Part shown: piece by piece, positions 18,136 through 27,751 of the stretch | Position numbering within the stretch: the first letter of the stretch is position 1 | Layout of the letters: every line of letters starts with the position of its first letter | Source: Sulfurospirillum cavolei | Lineage (GTDB): Bacteria > Campylobacterota > Campylobacteria > Campylobacterales > Sulfurospirillaceae | Assembly: GCF_000813325.1 (NCBI RefSeq) | Contig: NZ_BBQE01000005.1 | Length of the DNA stretch: 64,000 bases | Direction: 5' to 3' (one strand) | Program-made: the position numbers and the translations under genes | Notes under the pieces: model-generated | What the model saw: only the letters and a program-made list of their open reading frames with translations | Database searches by the model: none | Told to the model about the DNA's origin: nothing

Positions 18136-19209
18136 ATGGAACAAACGAATATACTGGATTTGTCAAAAGAAGAGTTGGCAAAAGCGATAAAACCTGCTTT
18201 TCGGGCAAAACAAATTTATCAATGGCTGTATCAAAAATACGTTACGTCCTTTGAAGAAATGAAAAATCTACCCAAAGAGCTTCAATCAACGTTAAAAGAG
18301 ACTTACTATCTTGATCCTTTACGTATCGTCAAAATCGAAGTCAGTAAAGACGGTAGTAAAAAATACCTTTTTGAATTGAAAGACAAAAACACGGTTGAGT
18401 CGGTTCTTTTACCCATGAAGCAAGAACAAGTCGATGAAGAGGGTAAACGCGTGCATCATACACGCTATACCATCTGTATTTCGTCACAAGTGGGTTGTAA
18501 AATCGGCTGCGCTTTTTGCCTTACCGGTAAAAGCGGATTCAAACGCAACCTCTCTGCCGGAGAGATAACATCACAAGTTTTAATGATTAAACGTGATAAC
18601 GCTATTGCCGAAAACAGACGTGTTAACATCGTTTTTATGGGTATGGGCGAGCCACTCGACAATTTAACTAACGTGAGTAAAGCCGTTCATATTTTCAGCG
18701 ATATCGACGGTCTTTCTATTTCAACGCGACGACAAACAATCTCAACGAGTGGGCTTAGTTCACAAATCGAGAAATTAGGGCAACTTGACTTGGGCGTTTT
18801 ATTGGCAATTTCGCTTCATGCCGTCGACGATACTTTACGCCAAAAGCTAATGCCGATCAACAAAGCTTACAACATCGAGTCTATTATGAATGCCGTACGT
18901 GCTTTTCCTATCGATGCACGCAAACGCGTTATGTTTGAATATCTTGTGATGAAGGGCGTTAACGATGATCAAAGCAATGCCAAGAAACTGGTAAAACTCC
19001 TTCACGGCATTAAGGCGAAAGTTAACTTAATCTATTTTAATCCGCATCACGGAAGCGATTTTGATCGTCCAAGTGAAAAAGACATGTTAGCGTTTCAACA
19101 ATATCTCGTTGATCACGGGGTATTGTGTACGATTCGTCAATCCAAAGGCATCGATATCAGTGCGGCTTGCGGACAATTGCAGGATAAGGAAAAACATGAC
19201 ATCGCTTGA
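18136..19209 (+). CDS. rlmN: 23S rRNA/tRNA adenine-C2 methyltransferase RlmN
   Basis: Radical-SAM enzyme methylating C2 of A2503 in 23S rRNA and A37 of some tRNAs. The iron-sulfur motif reads CKIGCAFC (CxxxCxxC, about residues 117-124), followed by the GEP motif in MGMGEPLDNLTN. The conserved C-terminal cysteine used for methyl transfer is in SAACGQL near the end. 357 residues, normal length. It shares a transcript with hisF and the nucleosidase-like gene. Confidence 0.96.
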   Translation: MEQTNILDLSKEELAKAIKPAFRAKQIYQWLYQKYVTSFEEMKNLPKELQSTLKETYYLDPLRIVKIEVSKDGSKKYLFELKDKNTVESVLLPMKQEQVDEEGKRVHHTRYTICISSQVGCKIGCAFCLTGKSGFKRNLSAGEITSQVLMIKRDNAIAENRRVNIVFMGMGEPLDNLTNVSKAVHIFSDIDGLSISTRRQTISTSGLSSQIEKLGQLDLGVLLAISLHAVDDTLRQKLMPINKAYNIESIMNAVRAFPIDARKRVMFEYLVMKGVNDDQSNAKKLVKLLHGIKAKVNLIYFNPHHGSDFDRPSEKDMLAFQQYLVDHGVLCTIRQSKGIDISAACGQLQDKEKHDIA

Positions 19210-19291
19210 TATGGTACAATTAGGTTTTTTAATCATTGTCGTCATCGTAGGCGTAGGCGGAATGATTAACGTTCTATTTAGAAAAAAGTAA
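19196..19291 (+). CDS. 31-residue single-span membrane peptide
   Basis: ATG at 19196 lies inside the rlmN end (14-base overlap) and is preceded by AGGATAAGGA, a good ribosome binding site. The 31-residue product is one hydrophobic helix (QLGFLIIVVIVGVGGMINV) closed by a basic FRKK tail, as expected for a small inner-membrane protein. Function unknown. The overlap and ribosome binding site suggest it is truly translated with rlmN. Confidence 0.6.
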   Translation: MTSLDMVQLGFLIIVVIVGVGGMINVLFRKK

Positions 19292-19309
19292 AGAGCTTCT
19301 CTCTGCTCT

Positions 19310-19924
19310 TTACTGCACAATCCACTCTTGCGATACGATTTCTTCTGAACCGATAAAAATTTTTCCGATAAATTTATCATTAGAATGAAAAGTGCCGACA
19401 CCTTTTGGAGTTCCCGTCATAACAATATCGTTATCTTCCAAAGTGCAAAAAGACTCAATTTCTTCAAGGATAGCAAGCGGTTTGTAAATCATCAAATCAC
19501 TATTTCCTTCTTGAACTAACACATCGTTAATCCATAGTTGCATTGCAAGTTTATGCACGTCTGAAGGTTCGATACCGACAAACGTACTCATAACCGCAGC
19601 ACCGTTAAAAGCCTTCGCACGTTCCCACGGTAAGCCTTTTGCTTTCAACTCACTCTGCAATGTTCGGTTAGTTAAATCCAGACCGAAACCGACTCCGCAA
19701 ATTGTTTTATTTCGGATGAGAAATGAAATTTCTCCCTCATAGTGTAACGTTGTTTGCGATTGTGTCGTTAGTGTATGCGTAATAGCAGAATTGGGTTTCA
19801 TAAAAAGAACCATCGACGTAGGAAGTTCGTTATGAAGTTCATAAATATGCTCCACGTAATTACGACCGACACAGACGACTTTACTTGGCACAATATCTTC
19901 ACCGTTAAAATGGATTGTCTTCAT
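19310..19924 (-). CDS. Fumarylacetoacetate hydrolase-family protein
   Basis: A 204-residue protein with the FAH-family core: KVVCVGRNYVEHIYEL near the N-terminus, metal ligand region LHYEGEISFLI, and DIVMTGTPKGVGTF near the C-terminus. Relatives act as acylpyruvases or oxaloacetate decarboxylases/tautomerases; the substrate is not deducible. It overlaps the upstream RluA-type gene by 4 bases (ATGA) and ends 18 bases from the small membrane peptide on the other strand. Confidence 0.88.
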   Translation of the reverse strand: MKTIHFNGEDIVPSKVVCVGRNYVEHIYELHNELPTSMVLFMKPNSAITHTLTTQSQTTLHYEGEISFLIRNKTICGVGFGLDLTNRTLQSELKAKGLPWERAKAFNGAAVMSTFVGIEPSDVHKLAMQLWINDVLVQEGNSDLMIYKPLAILEEIESFCTLEDNDIVMTGTPKGVGTFHSNDKFIGKIFIGSEEIVSQEWIVQ

Positions 19925-20841
19925 TCATTGACCTTTTCTTGGAGTAAGTTATAAAATTCACTTTTGGCATTAAAAGTAGATTCTATTGCATAATCAATCC
20001 CTTTATAACAAAATGCTAAAGATTGTGCATGCAATAACAATCGCGGACTCAAGGTTTTACGCGTTTGTTCTTCATGCGTCATACTACCGTCTAAAAACCT
20101 TTCGGCATCTACCTCGTCAATACCGTAAATCGGATCACCGACGATTGGATGTTTCACGTGGAACAAATGGGCTCTGATTTGATGTTGCCTTCCTGTATAA
20201 GGAATTGCCTCAATAAACGTTGCATGTTTATCTTCGAAGTAGCATACGGGAATGACGCGCGTCTGAGAAGGTTTCCCCGTTTCATCGACATGTACTTTCA
20301 AGCGTATTTGACTTGTTGCAATATCACGCTTGAGTTTAGCATCAATCAAAAATTCATCGGAAATTTTTCCGCGAACCAAGGCAAAATATCGTTTATGCAC
20401 TTTACGTGCTGCAAAGATGGCTTTTAACTCAATTTCCGCTTTTTTATTTTTTCCTATCAAGACAAGTCCGCTTGTACTTTTATCGATACGATGCGCGGCA
20501 TTAGCATCCTTGCCGTAACGCGATTTAATTTCATCGTTGAGGGTGTAACCATCAGAGCGTTTACGAGGATGGATCATGACGCCGCTGGGTTTATCGTAAA
20601 CCGCAAAATCTTCCGTTTCAAAAACAGGGATAAGTCCTTTGGACGTTCCTTCAAAAACGACTACGGCAATTTCTCCAAAAATGCGAGCCGATTTTCGCGT
20701 CAATAGCTCATCGTTCACGTACACACGCTTTCGATCAATCGTTTTTTGTGCCTCGCTCATCGTTATACCAAAAGTATCCATTAAAAAACGAAATGCAAGA
20801 ACGGGTGTTTCTACCGTAAATTTCTTAGTCGTATAAGACAA
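19921..20841 (-). CDS. RluA-family pseudouridine synthase
   Basis: A 306-residue protein with the RluA motif AHRIDKSTSGLVLIGKNKKA (catalytic aspartate in HRIDKSTSG) and the later GRQHQIRAHLFHVKHPIVGD. The N-terminal ~70 residues look like an S4-type RNA-binding region (SEAQKTIDRKRVYVNDELL). The substrate position in 23S rRNA or tRNA is unknown. Divergent from purB. Confidence 0.92.
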   Translation of the reverse strand: MSYTTKKFTVETPVLAFRFLMDTFGITMSEAQKTIDRKRVYVNDELLTRKSARIFGEIAVVVFEGTSKGLIPVFETEDFAVYDKPSGVMIHPRKRSDGYTLNDEIKSRYGKDANAAHRIDKSTSGLVLIGKNKKAEIELKAIFAARKVHKRYFALVRGKISDEFLIDAKLKRDIATSQIRLKVHVDETGKPSQTRVIPVCYFEDKHATFIEAIPYTGRQHQIRAHLFHVKHPIVGDPIYGIDEVDAERFLDGSMTHEEQTRKTLSPRLLLHAQSLAFCYKGIDYAIESTFNAKSEFYNLLQEKVNE

Positions 20842-20957
20842 GTTTCAACCCTTTTTTAGTCCTATTTTGTTAAAATTTTATCTTCAAAAATAGAATCCAT
20901 TTTAGATAATTTCATCGTATTTTATCATAGAAAAATCATAAACGAAGAAGGAAGAAG
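20842..20957. promoter_or_regulatory. Divergent promoter region for rluA-like gene / purB
   Basis: A 116-base AT-rich gap. On plus, CGTATTTTATCATAGAAA (-10-like TATCAT at about 20924) precedes purB, with the strong purine-rich ribosome binding site GAAGAAGGAAGAAG just before its ATG. Confidence 0.4.
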
Positions 20958-22286
20958 ATGGTAGAGCGCTACGCTAGAGAAGAGATGAAAAAGCATTGGA
21001 CGATCGAGGCCAAATACAACGCTTGGCTTAAAGTGGAAAAGGCGGCGACCAAAGCGTGGAACAAACTCGGGCTTATTCCGGACGACGATTGTGAAAAAAT
21101 CTTAACAAATGCAAAATTCGATATTGACCGTATCGATGAAATCGAGAAAGTTACCCGACACGACGTTATCGCTTTTCTTACGAGCGTCGCGGATAGCTTA
21201 GGCGATGAGAGTAGGTGGGTTCATTACGGTATGACCAGTTCCGATTGTATTGACACGGCCGTTGCGCTTCAGATGCGCGATTCCTTACATGTCATTATTG
21301 AAGACATCAAAGTTTTAATGGAATCCCTCAAAAAAAGAGCGATGGAACACAAAATGACCTTGATGGTCGGACGCAGTCACGGTATTCACGGTGAACCGAT
21401 TACCTTCGGGTTAGTGCTTGCCATTTGGTACGAAGAAATTAAACGAAGTCTCAAAAATCTTGAAAACGTAATGGAAGTAATTTCCGTAGGTCAAATAAGC
21501 GGTGCGATGGGAAATATGGCACACTCACCGATCGAACTCGAAGAACTCGTATGTGAAGAATTAGGACTTAAACCGGCTCCCGTTTCCAATCAAGTCATTC
21601 AACGCGATCGTTATGCCGCACTAATGAATGCACTTGCGCTTTTGGCTTCCAGTTGCGAAAAAATTGCCGTTGCCATTCGACATTACCAACGAACCGAAGT
21701 TTATGAATGCGAAGAGTTTTTTGAAAAGGGGCAAAAAGGAAGTTCGGCAATGCCGCACAAACGCAATCCCGTGTTAAGCGAAAACATTACGGGACTTTGT
21801 CGAATGATTCGCTCTTACGCCATCCCTGCTATGGAAAACGTTGCATTATGGCATGAAAGAGACATTAGCCATAGCTCGGTCGAACGCTTTATCTTACCGG
21901 ACGGCTTTATTACCGCCGATTTTATGCTAACCCGTTTAAATAGCGTCATTTCCAAATTAGTCGTCTATCCCGAGAATATGATGAAAAACCTTAACCTCAC
22001 GGGTGGGCTGGTCTTTTCACAACGTATTTTGCTCGAGTTACCTTTATGCGGCGTTTCACGTGAAGATGCTTACAAAATCGTCCAAAGAAATGCCATGAAA
22101 GTCTGGGAAGATTTACAGCAGGGCAAAGCGGCTCTCAACGCCAAAGGCGAAAGCCTCTATCTTCAAAATCTCCTTAGCGATGAAGATTTAAGAGCGAACC
22201 TCAGCGAAGCGCAAATAAGAGAATGCTTTAATTACGATTACTATACAAAAAACGTCGATAAAATCTTCCAAAGGGTATTCAAATAA
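20958..22286 (+). CDS. purB: Adenylosuccinate lyase
   Basis: Cleaves SAICAR and adenylosuccinate in purine synthesis. A 442-residue fumarase-superfamily protein with VGRSHGIHGEPITFG and the signature loop GSSAMPHKRNPVLSEN (about residues 261-276, flexible catalytic loop with serine). It is fused by a TAATG overlap to nrdA, an arrangement typical for Campylobacterota that links purine and deoxynucleotide supply. Confidence 0.97.
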   Translation: MVERYAREEMKKHWTIEAKYNAWLKVEKAATKAWNKLGLIPDDDCEKILTNAKFDIDRIDEIEKVTRHDVIAFLTSVADSLGDESRWVHYGMTSSDCIDTAVALQMRDSLHVIIEDIKVLMESLKKRAMEHKMTLMVGRSHGIHGEPITFGLVLAIWYEEIKRSLKNLENVMEVISVGQISGAMGNMAHSPIELEELVCEELGLKPAPVSNQVIQRDRYAALMNALALLASSCEKIAVAIRHYQRTEVYECEEFFEKGQKGSSAMPHKRNPVLSENITGLCRMIRSYAIPAMENVALWHERDISHSSVERFILPDGFITADFMLTRLNSVISKLVVYPENMMKNLNLTGGLVFSQRILLELPLCGVSREDAYKIVQRNAMKVWEDLQQGKAALNAKGESLYLQNLLSDEDLRANLSEAQIRECFNYDYYTKNVDKIFQRVFK

Positions 22287-24652
22287 TGCTAACCGTTCAA
22301 AAGCGTAATGGTCGTACCGAGCCGCTCGATATTTCAAAAATACAAAAATACACAAGTTCTGCTATCAAAGGCTTGGAGAATGTGTCGCAAAGCGAACTGG
22401 AAGTCGATGCAAAAATTCAATTTCGCGATCAAATTACGACCGAAGAAATTCAAAAAACATTGATTAAAACGGCGGTCGATAAAATCGATATCGATCGACC
22501 GAACTGGACCTATGTCGCCGCACGTCTTTTTTTATACGACTTGTACCATAAAGTCAACGGTTTTACGGGATACGGTAACTTCGGCGAATATCTCGAGCGA
22601 GGCGAAAAAGCGGGACGTATTGCCTTAGGACTCAAGGAAAAATACGATCTCAAAGAGTTGGAAGCGTATCTCCAACCCGAGCGCGATTTGCAATTTACCT
22701 ACCTTGGGATCAAAACCTTGCACGATCGCTACTTGATTAAAGACAAACAAGGAAAACCGATCGAATTGCCGCAACATATGTTTATGGCGATCGCAATGTT
22801 TTTGGCACAAAATGAACTCAACTCGATGGATTGGGCAAAAAAATTCTACGACGTTATCAGCAAATTCGAAGTCATGTTAGCCACGCCGACGCTTTCCAAC
22901 GCACGAACGACGCGCCATCAGCTGAGCTCGTGTTATATCGGCAGTACGCCCGATAATATCGAAGGCATTTTCGATTCGTACAAGGAGATGTCGCTTCTAA
23001 GTAAATTCGGCGGCGGAATCGGTTGGGATTGGAACTTGGTTCGTTCGATGGGAGGTATGATCGACGGACATAAAAATGCCGCAGGCGGTATTGTCCCGTT
23101 CCTCAAAATCACCAACGATATCGCGATCGCGGTCGATCAACTCGGTACACGCAAAGGTGCTATCGCCGTTTATATCGAACCGTGGCATATGGACGTATCC
23201 GACTTTTTGGATTTGAAGAAAAACTCGGGCGAAGAGCGTCGTCGTGCCCATGATCTTTTTCCCGCCTTGTGGATTAACGATCTGTTTATGAAACGCGTTG
23301 AAGCAAATGCTATTTGGACGCTTTTTGATCCGGCGGAAACATCCGATCTTTCCGAGGTCTACGGAGAAGAATTTGAACGTCGTTATCTAGCCTACGAGCA
23401 AAATGAGTCTATTTCCAAAGAACATATTCCGGCGAAAGAGCTGTGGAAAAAGATTTTAACGAGCTATTTTGAGAGCGGAAGTCCGTTTCTTTGCTTCAAA
23501 GATAACGCCAATAAAGTCAATCCAAACGACCATGTCGGCATTATTCGCAGCTCCAATCTTTGTACGGAAATCTTTCAGAACACCGCACCGAACCACTATA
23601 AAATCAAAGTAGTTTACAATGACGGCAGCATCGATACGTTTGAAGAGACCGACAGAGTAACGGTCGATAGCGGACTTAGCAAAGAAGCAAAAAAAATTAC
23701 GGCACTCGATTCGATTAACGGAAAAGATATTTTTATCGTTGAGAAAGAGATGGTCGAAGGTAAAACCGCCGTATGCAATTTGGCGAGTGTCAACCTTTCC
23801 AAAATTCATACGAAAGAAGATATCGAGCGAACGATCCCCATTGCGATTCGTATGCTCGATAACGTAATCGATCTCAATTTCTATCCGCACGCCAAAGTGA
23901 AGCACACCAATATGAAATCGCGCGCCATCGGATTAGGGGTTATGGGCGAAGCGCAAATGCTTGCCGAAGCACATATCGCATGGGGAAGCTACGATCATTT
24001 TAGCAAGATAGACGAAGTGATGGAAGCCATTAGCTATAACGCCATTCTAGCTTCGTCCAATCTGGCTATCGAAAAAGGGGGTTATCCCGAATTTCAGGGA
24101 TCGAAATGGAGCAGGGGAATTTTCCCTATCGACACGGCAAACGAAGAGGCGAAAAAGCTGGTTGATCGCGGAGGCTTATTCGGTTACATGTACGATTGGG
24201 AAAGTCTAAGAGAGCGCGTGAAGAAAAACGGTATGCGCAACGGTTACCTCATGGCCATTGCGCCGACAAGCTCCATTTCCATTTTGGTCGGAACAACGCA
24301 AACGATCGAACCCGTTTACAAGCGCAAATGGTTTGAAGAAAACCTATCGGGCATGATTCCGGTCGTCGTACCCAATCTCAGCCCGGAAACATGGGGATTT
24401 TATACGCCGGCATACGATTTGGATCAAAAAGTCCTCATCAAAGCGGGTGCCATTCGCCAAAAATGGATCGACCAAGGGCAAAGCCTCAATATCTTTATGA
24501 CCTTAGATAAAGCCAGCGGAAAATACCTAAACGATATTTACATGTTAGGCTGGAAACTCGGTATTAAATCAACGTACTATCTCCGATCGCAATCGCCGGA
24601 GAGTAAAATTGAAGTTGCCGATCGCAGTATTGAATGTGAAGGATGTCAATAG
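22286..24652 (+). CDS. nrdA: Class I ribonucleoside-diphosphate reductase, alpha subunit
   Basis: Reduces ribonucleotides to deoxyribonucleotides with a separate radical subunit (NrdB, not in this window). The N-terminus is an ATP-cone (from LTVQKRNGRTEPLDISKI). Active-site cysteines are seen in RHQLSSCYIGS, SSNLCTEIFQN (NxCxE) and AVCNLASVNL. The C-terminus ends CEGCQ, the mobile cysteine pair that takes electrons from thioredoxin-like proteins. 788 residues. The start overlaps the purB stop (TAATG). Together with nrdD it indicates DNA synthesis both with and without oxygen. Confidence 0.96.
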   Translation: MLTVQKRNGRTEPLDISKIQKYTSSAIKGLENVSQSELEVDAKIQFRDQITTEEIQKTLIKTAVDKIDIDRPNWTYVAARLFLYDLYHKVNGFTGYGNFGEYLERGEKAGRIALGLKEKYDLKELEAYLQPERDLQFTYLGIKTLHDRYLIKDKQGKPIELPQHMFMAIAMFLAQNELNSMDWAKKFYDVISKFEVMLATPTLSNARTTRHQLSSCYIGSTPDNIEGIFDSYKEMSLLSKFGGGIGWDWNLVRSMGGMIDGHKNAAGGIVPFLKITNDIAIAVDQLGTRKGAIAVYIEPWHMDVSDFLDLKKNSGEERRRAHDLFPALWINDLFMKRVEANAIWTLFDPAETSDLSEVYGEEFERRYLAYEQNESISKEHIPAKELWKKILTSYFESGSPFLCFKDNANKVNPNDHVGIIRSSNLCTEIFQNTAPNHYKIKVVYNDGSIDTFEETDRVTVDSGLSKEAKKITALDSINGKDIFIVEKEMVEGKTAVCNLASVNLSKIHTKEDIERTIPIAIRMLDNVIDLNFYPHAKVKHTNMKSRAIGLGVMGEAQMLAEAHIAWGSYDHFSKIDEVMEAISYNAILASSNLAIEKGGYPEFQGSKWSRGIFPIDTANEEAKKLVDRGGLFGYMYDWESLRERVKKNGMRNGYLMAIAPTSSISILVGTTQTIEPVYKRKWFEENLSGMIPVVVPNLSPETWGFYTPAYDLDQKVLIKAGAIRQKWIDQGQSLNIFMTLDKASGKYLNDIYMLGWKLGIKSTYYLRSQSPESKIEVADRSIECEGCQ

Positions 24653-24662
24653 ACGTGATACC

Positions 24663-24706
24663 GCAACGTTCGTAGGAAAAATTATTTTACGAAACGTTGC
24701 ATTTTT
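24663..24706 (+). terminator. Intrinsic terminator of purB-nrdA
   Basis: GCAACGTTCGTA pairs with TACGAAACGTTGC (one bulged base) around an AT-rich loop and is followed by ATTTTTGC. It lies 10 bases after the nrdA stop. Confidence 0.75.
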
Positions 24707-24724
24707 GCACTAAAAGGATTTAAC

Positions 24725-25423
24725 ATGAAAACCATCGGTTTAATCGGCGGTATGAGTTGGGAATCGACCCTGTTGTATTATAAACTTCTAAACGAAGGGG
24801 TCAAAGAACGCTTGGGAGGGCTTCACAGCGCACAAATCATTTTACATTCCGTGGATTTTGCCCCGATCGCCCGCATGCAAAACGAAGGGCGTTGGGATGA
24901 AGCGAGCATTACATTGACGCAAGCCGCTCTTTCATTGGAACATGCCGGTGCCGACGTCATTTTACTCTGCACCAATACCATGCATAAAATGGCACCGTTT
25001 ATCACACCGTATCTTAAAACGCCTTTTTTGCATATCGCGGAAGCGACGGCCAATACGTTGAAAAAAAACCGCGTCAAAAAAGCACTCTTGTTCGGAACCA
25101 AATTCACGATGCAAGAAAGTTTTTACAAAGATATTTTACACTTCCACGGCATTGACGTACTGATACCGAATGAAGAGGAAATTCAAACGATCAATCAGAT
25201 TATTTTTTCCGAATTGTGTGTCGGCAAAATTGAAACACCCTCTTTGAACTTTTTTGTAACACTGATTCAAAACTATCAAAAAGAACATACCGATTTAGAT
25301 GCAGTCATCTTAGGATGCACGGAAATCGGTCTGCTCCTTCATCAAAAAGACTCGACGCTACCGCTTTTTAATACGACGACTATCCATGTCGACGAAGCGT
25401 TGGAATACGCATTGAAATCTTAA
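24725..25423 (+). CDS. Aspartate/glutamate racemase-family protein (YgeA-like)
   Basis: A 232-residue cofactor-independent racemase. It begins MKTIGLIGGMSWESTLLYY as in YgeA-type broad-specificity racemases. Two catalytic cysteines are visible: ILLCTNTMHKM (about residue 81) and VILGCTEIGLLL (about residue 198). Possible roles are making D-amino acids for peptidoglycan or recycling them; the substrate is not deducible. It has its own terminator and stands alone between nrdA and nrdD. Confidence 0.88.
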   Translation: MKTIGLIGGMSWESTLLYYKLLNEGVKERLGGLHSAQIILHSVDFAPIARMQNEGRWDEASITLTQAALSLEHAGADVILLCTNTMHKMAPFITPYLKTPFLHIAEATANTLKKNRVKKALLFGTKFTMQESFYKDILHFHGIDVLIPNEEEIQTINQIIFSELCVGKIETPSLNFFVTLIQNYQKEHTDLDAVILGCTEIGLLLHQKDSTLPLFNTTTIHVDEALEYALKS

Positions 25424-25469
25424 AATATAAATAAATTATATTAATTTATTTTTTTAATATAAAATAGGA

Positions 25470-25504
25470 AAAAGTCCTTTTAAAAGCCTATATAAAGGAC
25501 TTTT
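25470..25504 (+). terminator. Terminator after the racemase gene
   Basis: A perfect 11-bp stem AAAAGTCCTTT / AAAGGACTTTT with a 13-base loop, flanked by A-rich and T-rich runs on both sides, 47 bases after the racemase stop codon. Confidence 0.75.
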
Positions 25505-25546
25505 ATCTTATTAATAAATAATGGCATAAAAGTTCATTTTTTAGAG

Positions 25547-25564
25547 TGTGACATATTTGTCGCA
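25547..25564 (+). promoter_or_regulatory. CRP/FNR-type dyad upstream of nrdD
   Basis: TGTGAC-N6-GTCGCA is an inverted repeat with one mismatch, resembling binding sites of the CRP/FNR superfamily. Its centre is roughly 57 bases upstream of the start point expected from the -10 at 25601. An oxygen- or nitrogen-responsive regulator of this family would fit control of an anaerobic reductase, but the identity of the protein is inference. Confidence 0.45.
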
Positions 25565-25600
25565 GGTTAATTATTAAGTTTTTTTAAATTTTATACTTAC

Positions 25601-25606
25601 TATAAT
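25601..25606 (+). promoter_or_regulatory. -10 element for the nrdD operon
   Basis: TATAAT preceded by TTATACTTAC and a T-rich run, 31 bases before the nrdD ATG. SD-like TTAGGA lies directly before the start codon. Confidence 0.6.
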
Positions 25607-25636
25607 CTTTCATACTTTATTCTACTTAGGACAACC

Positions 25637-27751
25637 ATGCTAACCAAAGTACTCAAACGTGACGGCACGACCGAAGAGTTCCTCCCTTTTAAGATTGAAG
25701 ATGCCATCAAAAAAGCATTTAAAAGCGAAGGGGTTACCTACGACCAATCTATTTTCGACGAAATTATCAAACGTATCGAGAAAAAACGCGTTGCGGCGGT
25801 TGAAGACTTTCAAGATATGATTGAGCAGGAACTCTATAAAGCACGTTACTTTGACGTCATGCGCTCTTTTATGCTTTACCGCCATACGCATAAAATGCAA
25901 CGAGAACACATTTACGGACTCAGCGAAGATACGACGTACGTCAATTCGAGCCAAACGATTGAAGAGTACATCGGTAAAAGCGACTGGAGGATCAAAGCCA
26001 ATTCCAATACGGGATATTCCAACGCCGGACTCGTCAATAATACCGCGGGTAAAGTTATCGCCAATTACTGGCTCGATAAAATCTATTCCAAAGAAGAGGG
26101 ATTGGCGCACCGAAACGGCGACTATCACATTCACGATCTTGATTGTTTGACTGCGTATTGTGCGGGTTGGAGTTTACGCGTTCTTTTGGATGAGGGCTTT
26201 AACGGCGTACGCGGACGCGTAGAGAGTCGTCCTCCCCAACATTTCCGTGAAGCCTTAGGGCAAATGGCAAACTTTTTGGGAATCCTTCAAAGCGAATGGG
26301 CCGGAGCACAGGCATTTAGTTCGTTTGATACTTATTTAGCACCGTATGCGTTTAAAGATAAAATTTCGTTCAAAGAGATTAAAAAAGCGATTCGTAGTTT
26401 TATTTATAACCTAAACGTTCCGGCACGTTGGGGACAAAGTCCTTTTACGAATATTACGATCGATTGGACCGTGCCGAAAGATTTGGCGGATCAAATTCCG
26501 ACGTCAAGCCAAACGCATCTGTTTAAAGGCATTAACGACGCCGAACTTTTAAGCGAGGCAAAAAAACGAGGCGTAACCTCTTTGGACGCAATGACGTATA
26601 AACACTTTCAAGCGGAAATGAACCTTATTAACAAGGCTTACTACGAAGTTATGACGGAAGGCGATAAAACGGGTCAACCGTTTACGTTCCCGATTCCGAC
26701 CGTTAACATTACCGAGGATTTCGACTGGGACGGAGAAAATACCGATTTACTTTTTGAAAATACGGCTAAAATCGGCTCTTCTTATTTCCAAAATTTTATC
26801 GGAAGTCAATACGTGCGAGACGAAAACGGAAAGCTCGTCGAAAATCCTAAAGCGTATAAACCCGGACATGTACGCTCCATGTGTTGCAGACTCCAATTGG
26901 ATTTAAGAGAGCTTTTAAAGCGAGGCGGAGGGCTTTTCGGAAGTGCCGAAATGACGGGAAGTATCGGCGTTGTTACGTTAAATATGGCACGTTTGGGGTA
27001 TCTCTATAAAGGCGATAAAGAGACCTTAATGGAACGCTTCGAATACCTGATGGATTTAGCCAAATCGACGTTAGAGAAAAAACGGGTTTTTGTCCAAGAG
27101 ATGTACAATCGCGGACTCTATCCGTATACGGCACGCTATTTACCGGGATTTAACAGCCATTTTTCTACCATCGGCGTAAACGGGATTAATGAAATGATTC
27201 GTAACTTTACGGGCGACAAGCATAACATAACCGACGAATTCGGAATGAAATTTGCTCATGAAATTTTAGAGTTTATGCGCGCAAAAATGGTTCAGTATCA
27301 AGAAGAAACCGGCAATCTTTACAACCTTGAAGCCACGCCTGCGGAAGGAACGACGTACCGCTTTGCGAAAGAAGATAAAAAAAGATTTGCCGATATTATT
27401 CAAGCAGGTTCGGGAAAGAACGTTTATTATACAAACTCTTCTCAATTGCCTGCCAATTTTACCGACGATCCGTTTGAAGCACTCGATATGCAAGACGATT
27501 TGCAGTGTTCTTACACCGGCGGTACGGTTTTACACCTTTACATGAAAGAGCGCATTAGCTCTAGCGAAGCATGCAAGAAATTGGTTAAAAACATTATTAC
27601 CAATTATCGTATGCCGTATTTGACGATTACGCCGGTCTTTTCGGTTTGCGAAAAACACGGTTATATCAGCGGAGAACATGAGTTTTGTCCGAAATGCGAC
27701 GAAGAATTATTAGCACAATACCACAAAGAGGAGGGTGAAGCAGCGTCATGA
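25637..27751 (+). CDS. nrdD: Anaerobic ribonucleoside-triphosphate reductase, large part without glycyl-radical loop
   Basis: Class III (oxygen-sensitive) ribonucleotide reductase. An N-terminal ATP-cone (LTKVLKRDGTTEEFLPFKIE, residues 2-21) precedes the ten-stranded barrel with HRNGDYHIHDLD and RSMCCRLQLDLRELLKRGGG. The C-terminal zinc site is seen in SVCEKHGYISGEHEFCPKC. The 704-residue chain stops a few residues after this site. The glycyl-radical motif that should follow within ~40 residues is missing from this reading frame and is supplied by the overlapping gene at 27748. The stop TGA overlaps that ATG by ATGA. The barrel and cone are otherwise complete, so this is not a decayed gene. 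Confidence 0.93.
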   Translation: MLTKVLKRDGTTEEFLPFKIEDAIKKAFKSEGVTYDQSIFDEIIKRIEKKRVAAVEDFQDMIEQELYKARYFDVMRSFMLYRHTHKMQREHIYGLSEDTTYVNSSQTIEEYIGKSDWRIKANSNTGYSNAGLVNNTAGKVIANYWLDKIYSKEEGLAHRNGDYHIHDLDCLTAYCAGWSLRVLLDEGFNGVRGRVESRPPQHFREALGQMANFLGILQSEWAGAQAFSSFDTYLAPYAFKDKISFKEIKKAIRSFIYNLNVPARWGQSPFTNITIDWTVPKDLADQIPTSSQTHLFKGINDAELLSEAKKRGVTSLDAMTYKHFQAEMNLINKAYYEVMTEGDKTGQPFTFPIPTVNITEDFDWDGENTDLLFENTAKIGSSYFQNFIGSQYVRDENGKLVENPKAYKPGHVRSMCCRLQLDLRELLKRGGGLFGSAEMTGSIGVVTLNMARLGYLYKGDKETLMERFEYLMDLAKSTLEKKRVFVQEMYNRGLYPYTARYLPGFNSHFSTIGVNGINEMIRNFTGDKHNITDEFGMKFAHEILEFMRAKMVQYQEETGNLYNLEATPAEGTTYRFAKEDKKRFADIIQAGSGKNVYYTNSSQLPANFTDDPFEALDMQDDLQCSYTGGTVLHLYMKERISSSEACKKLVKNIITNYRMPYLTITPVFSVCEKHGYISGEHEFCPKCDEELLAQYHKEEGEAAS

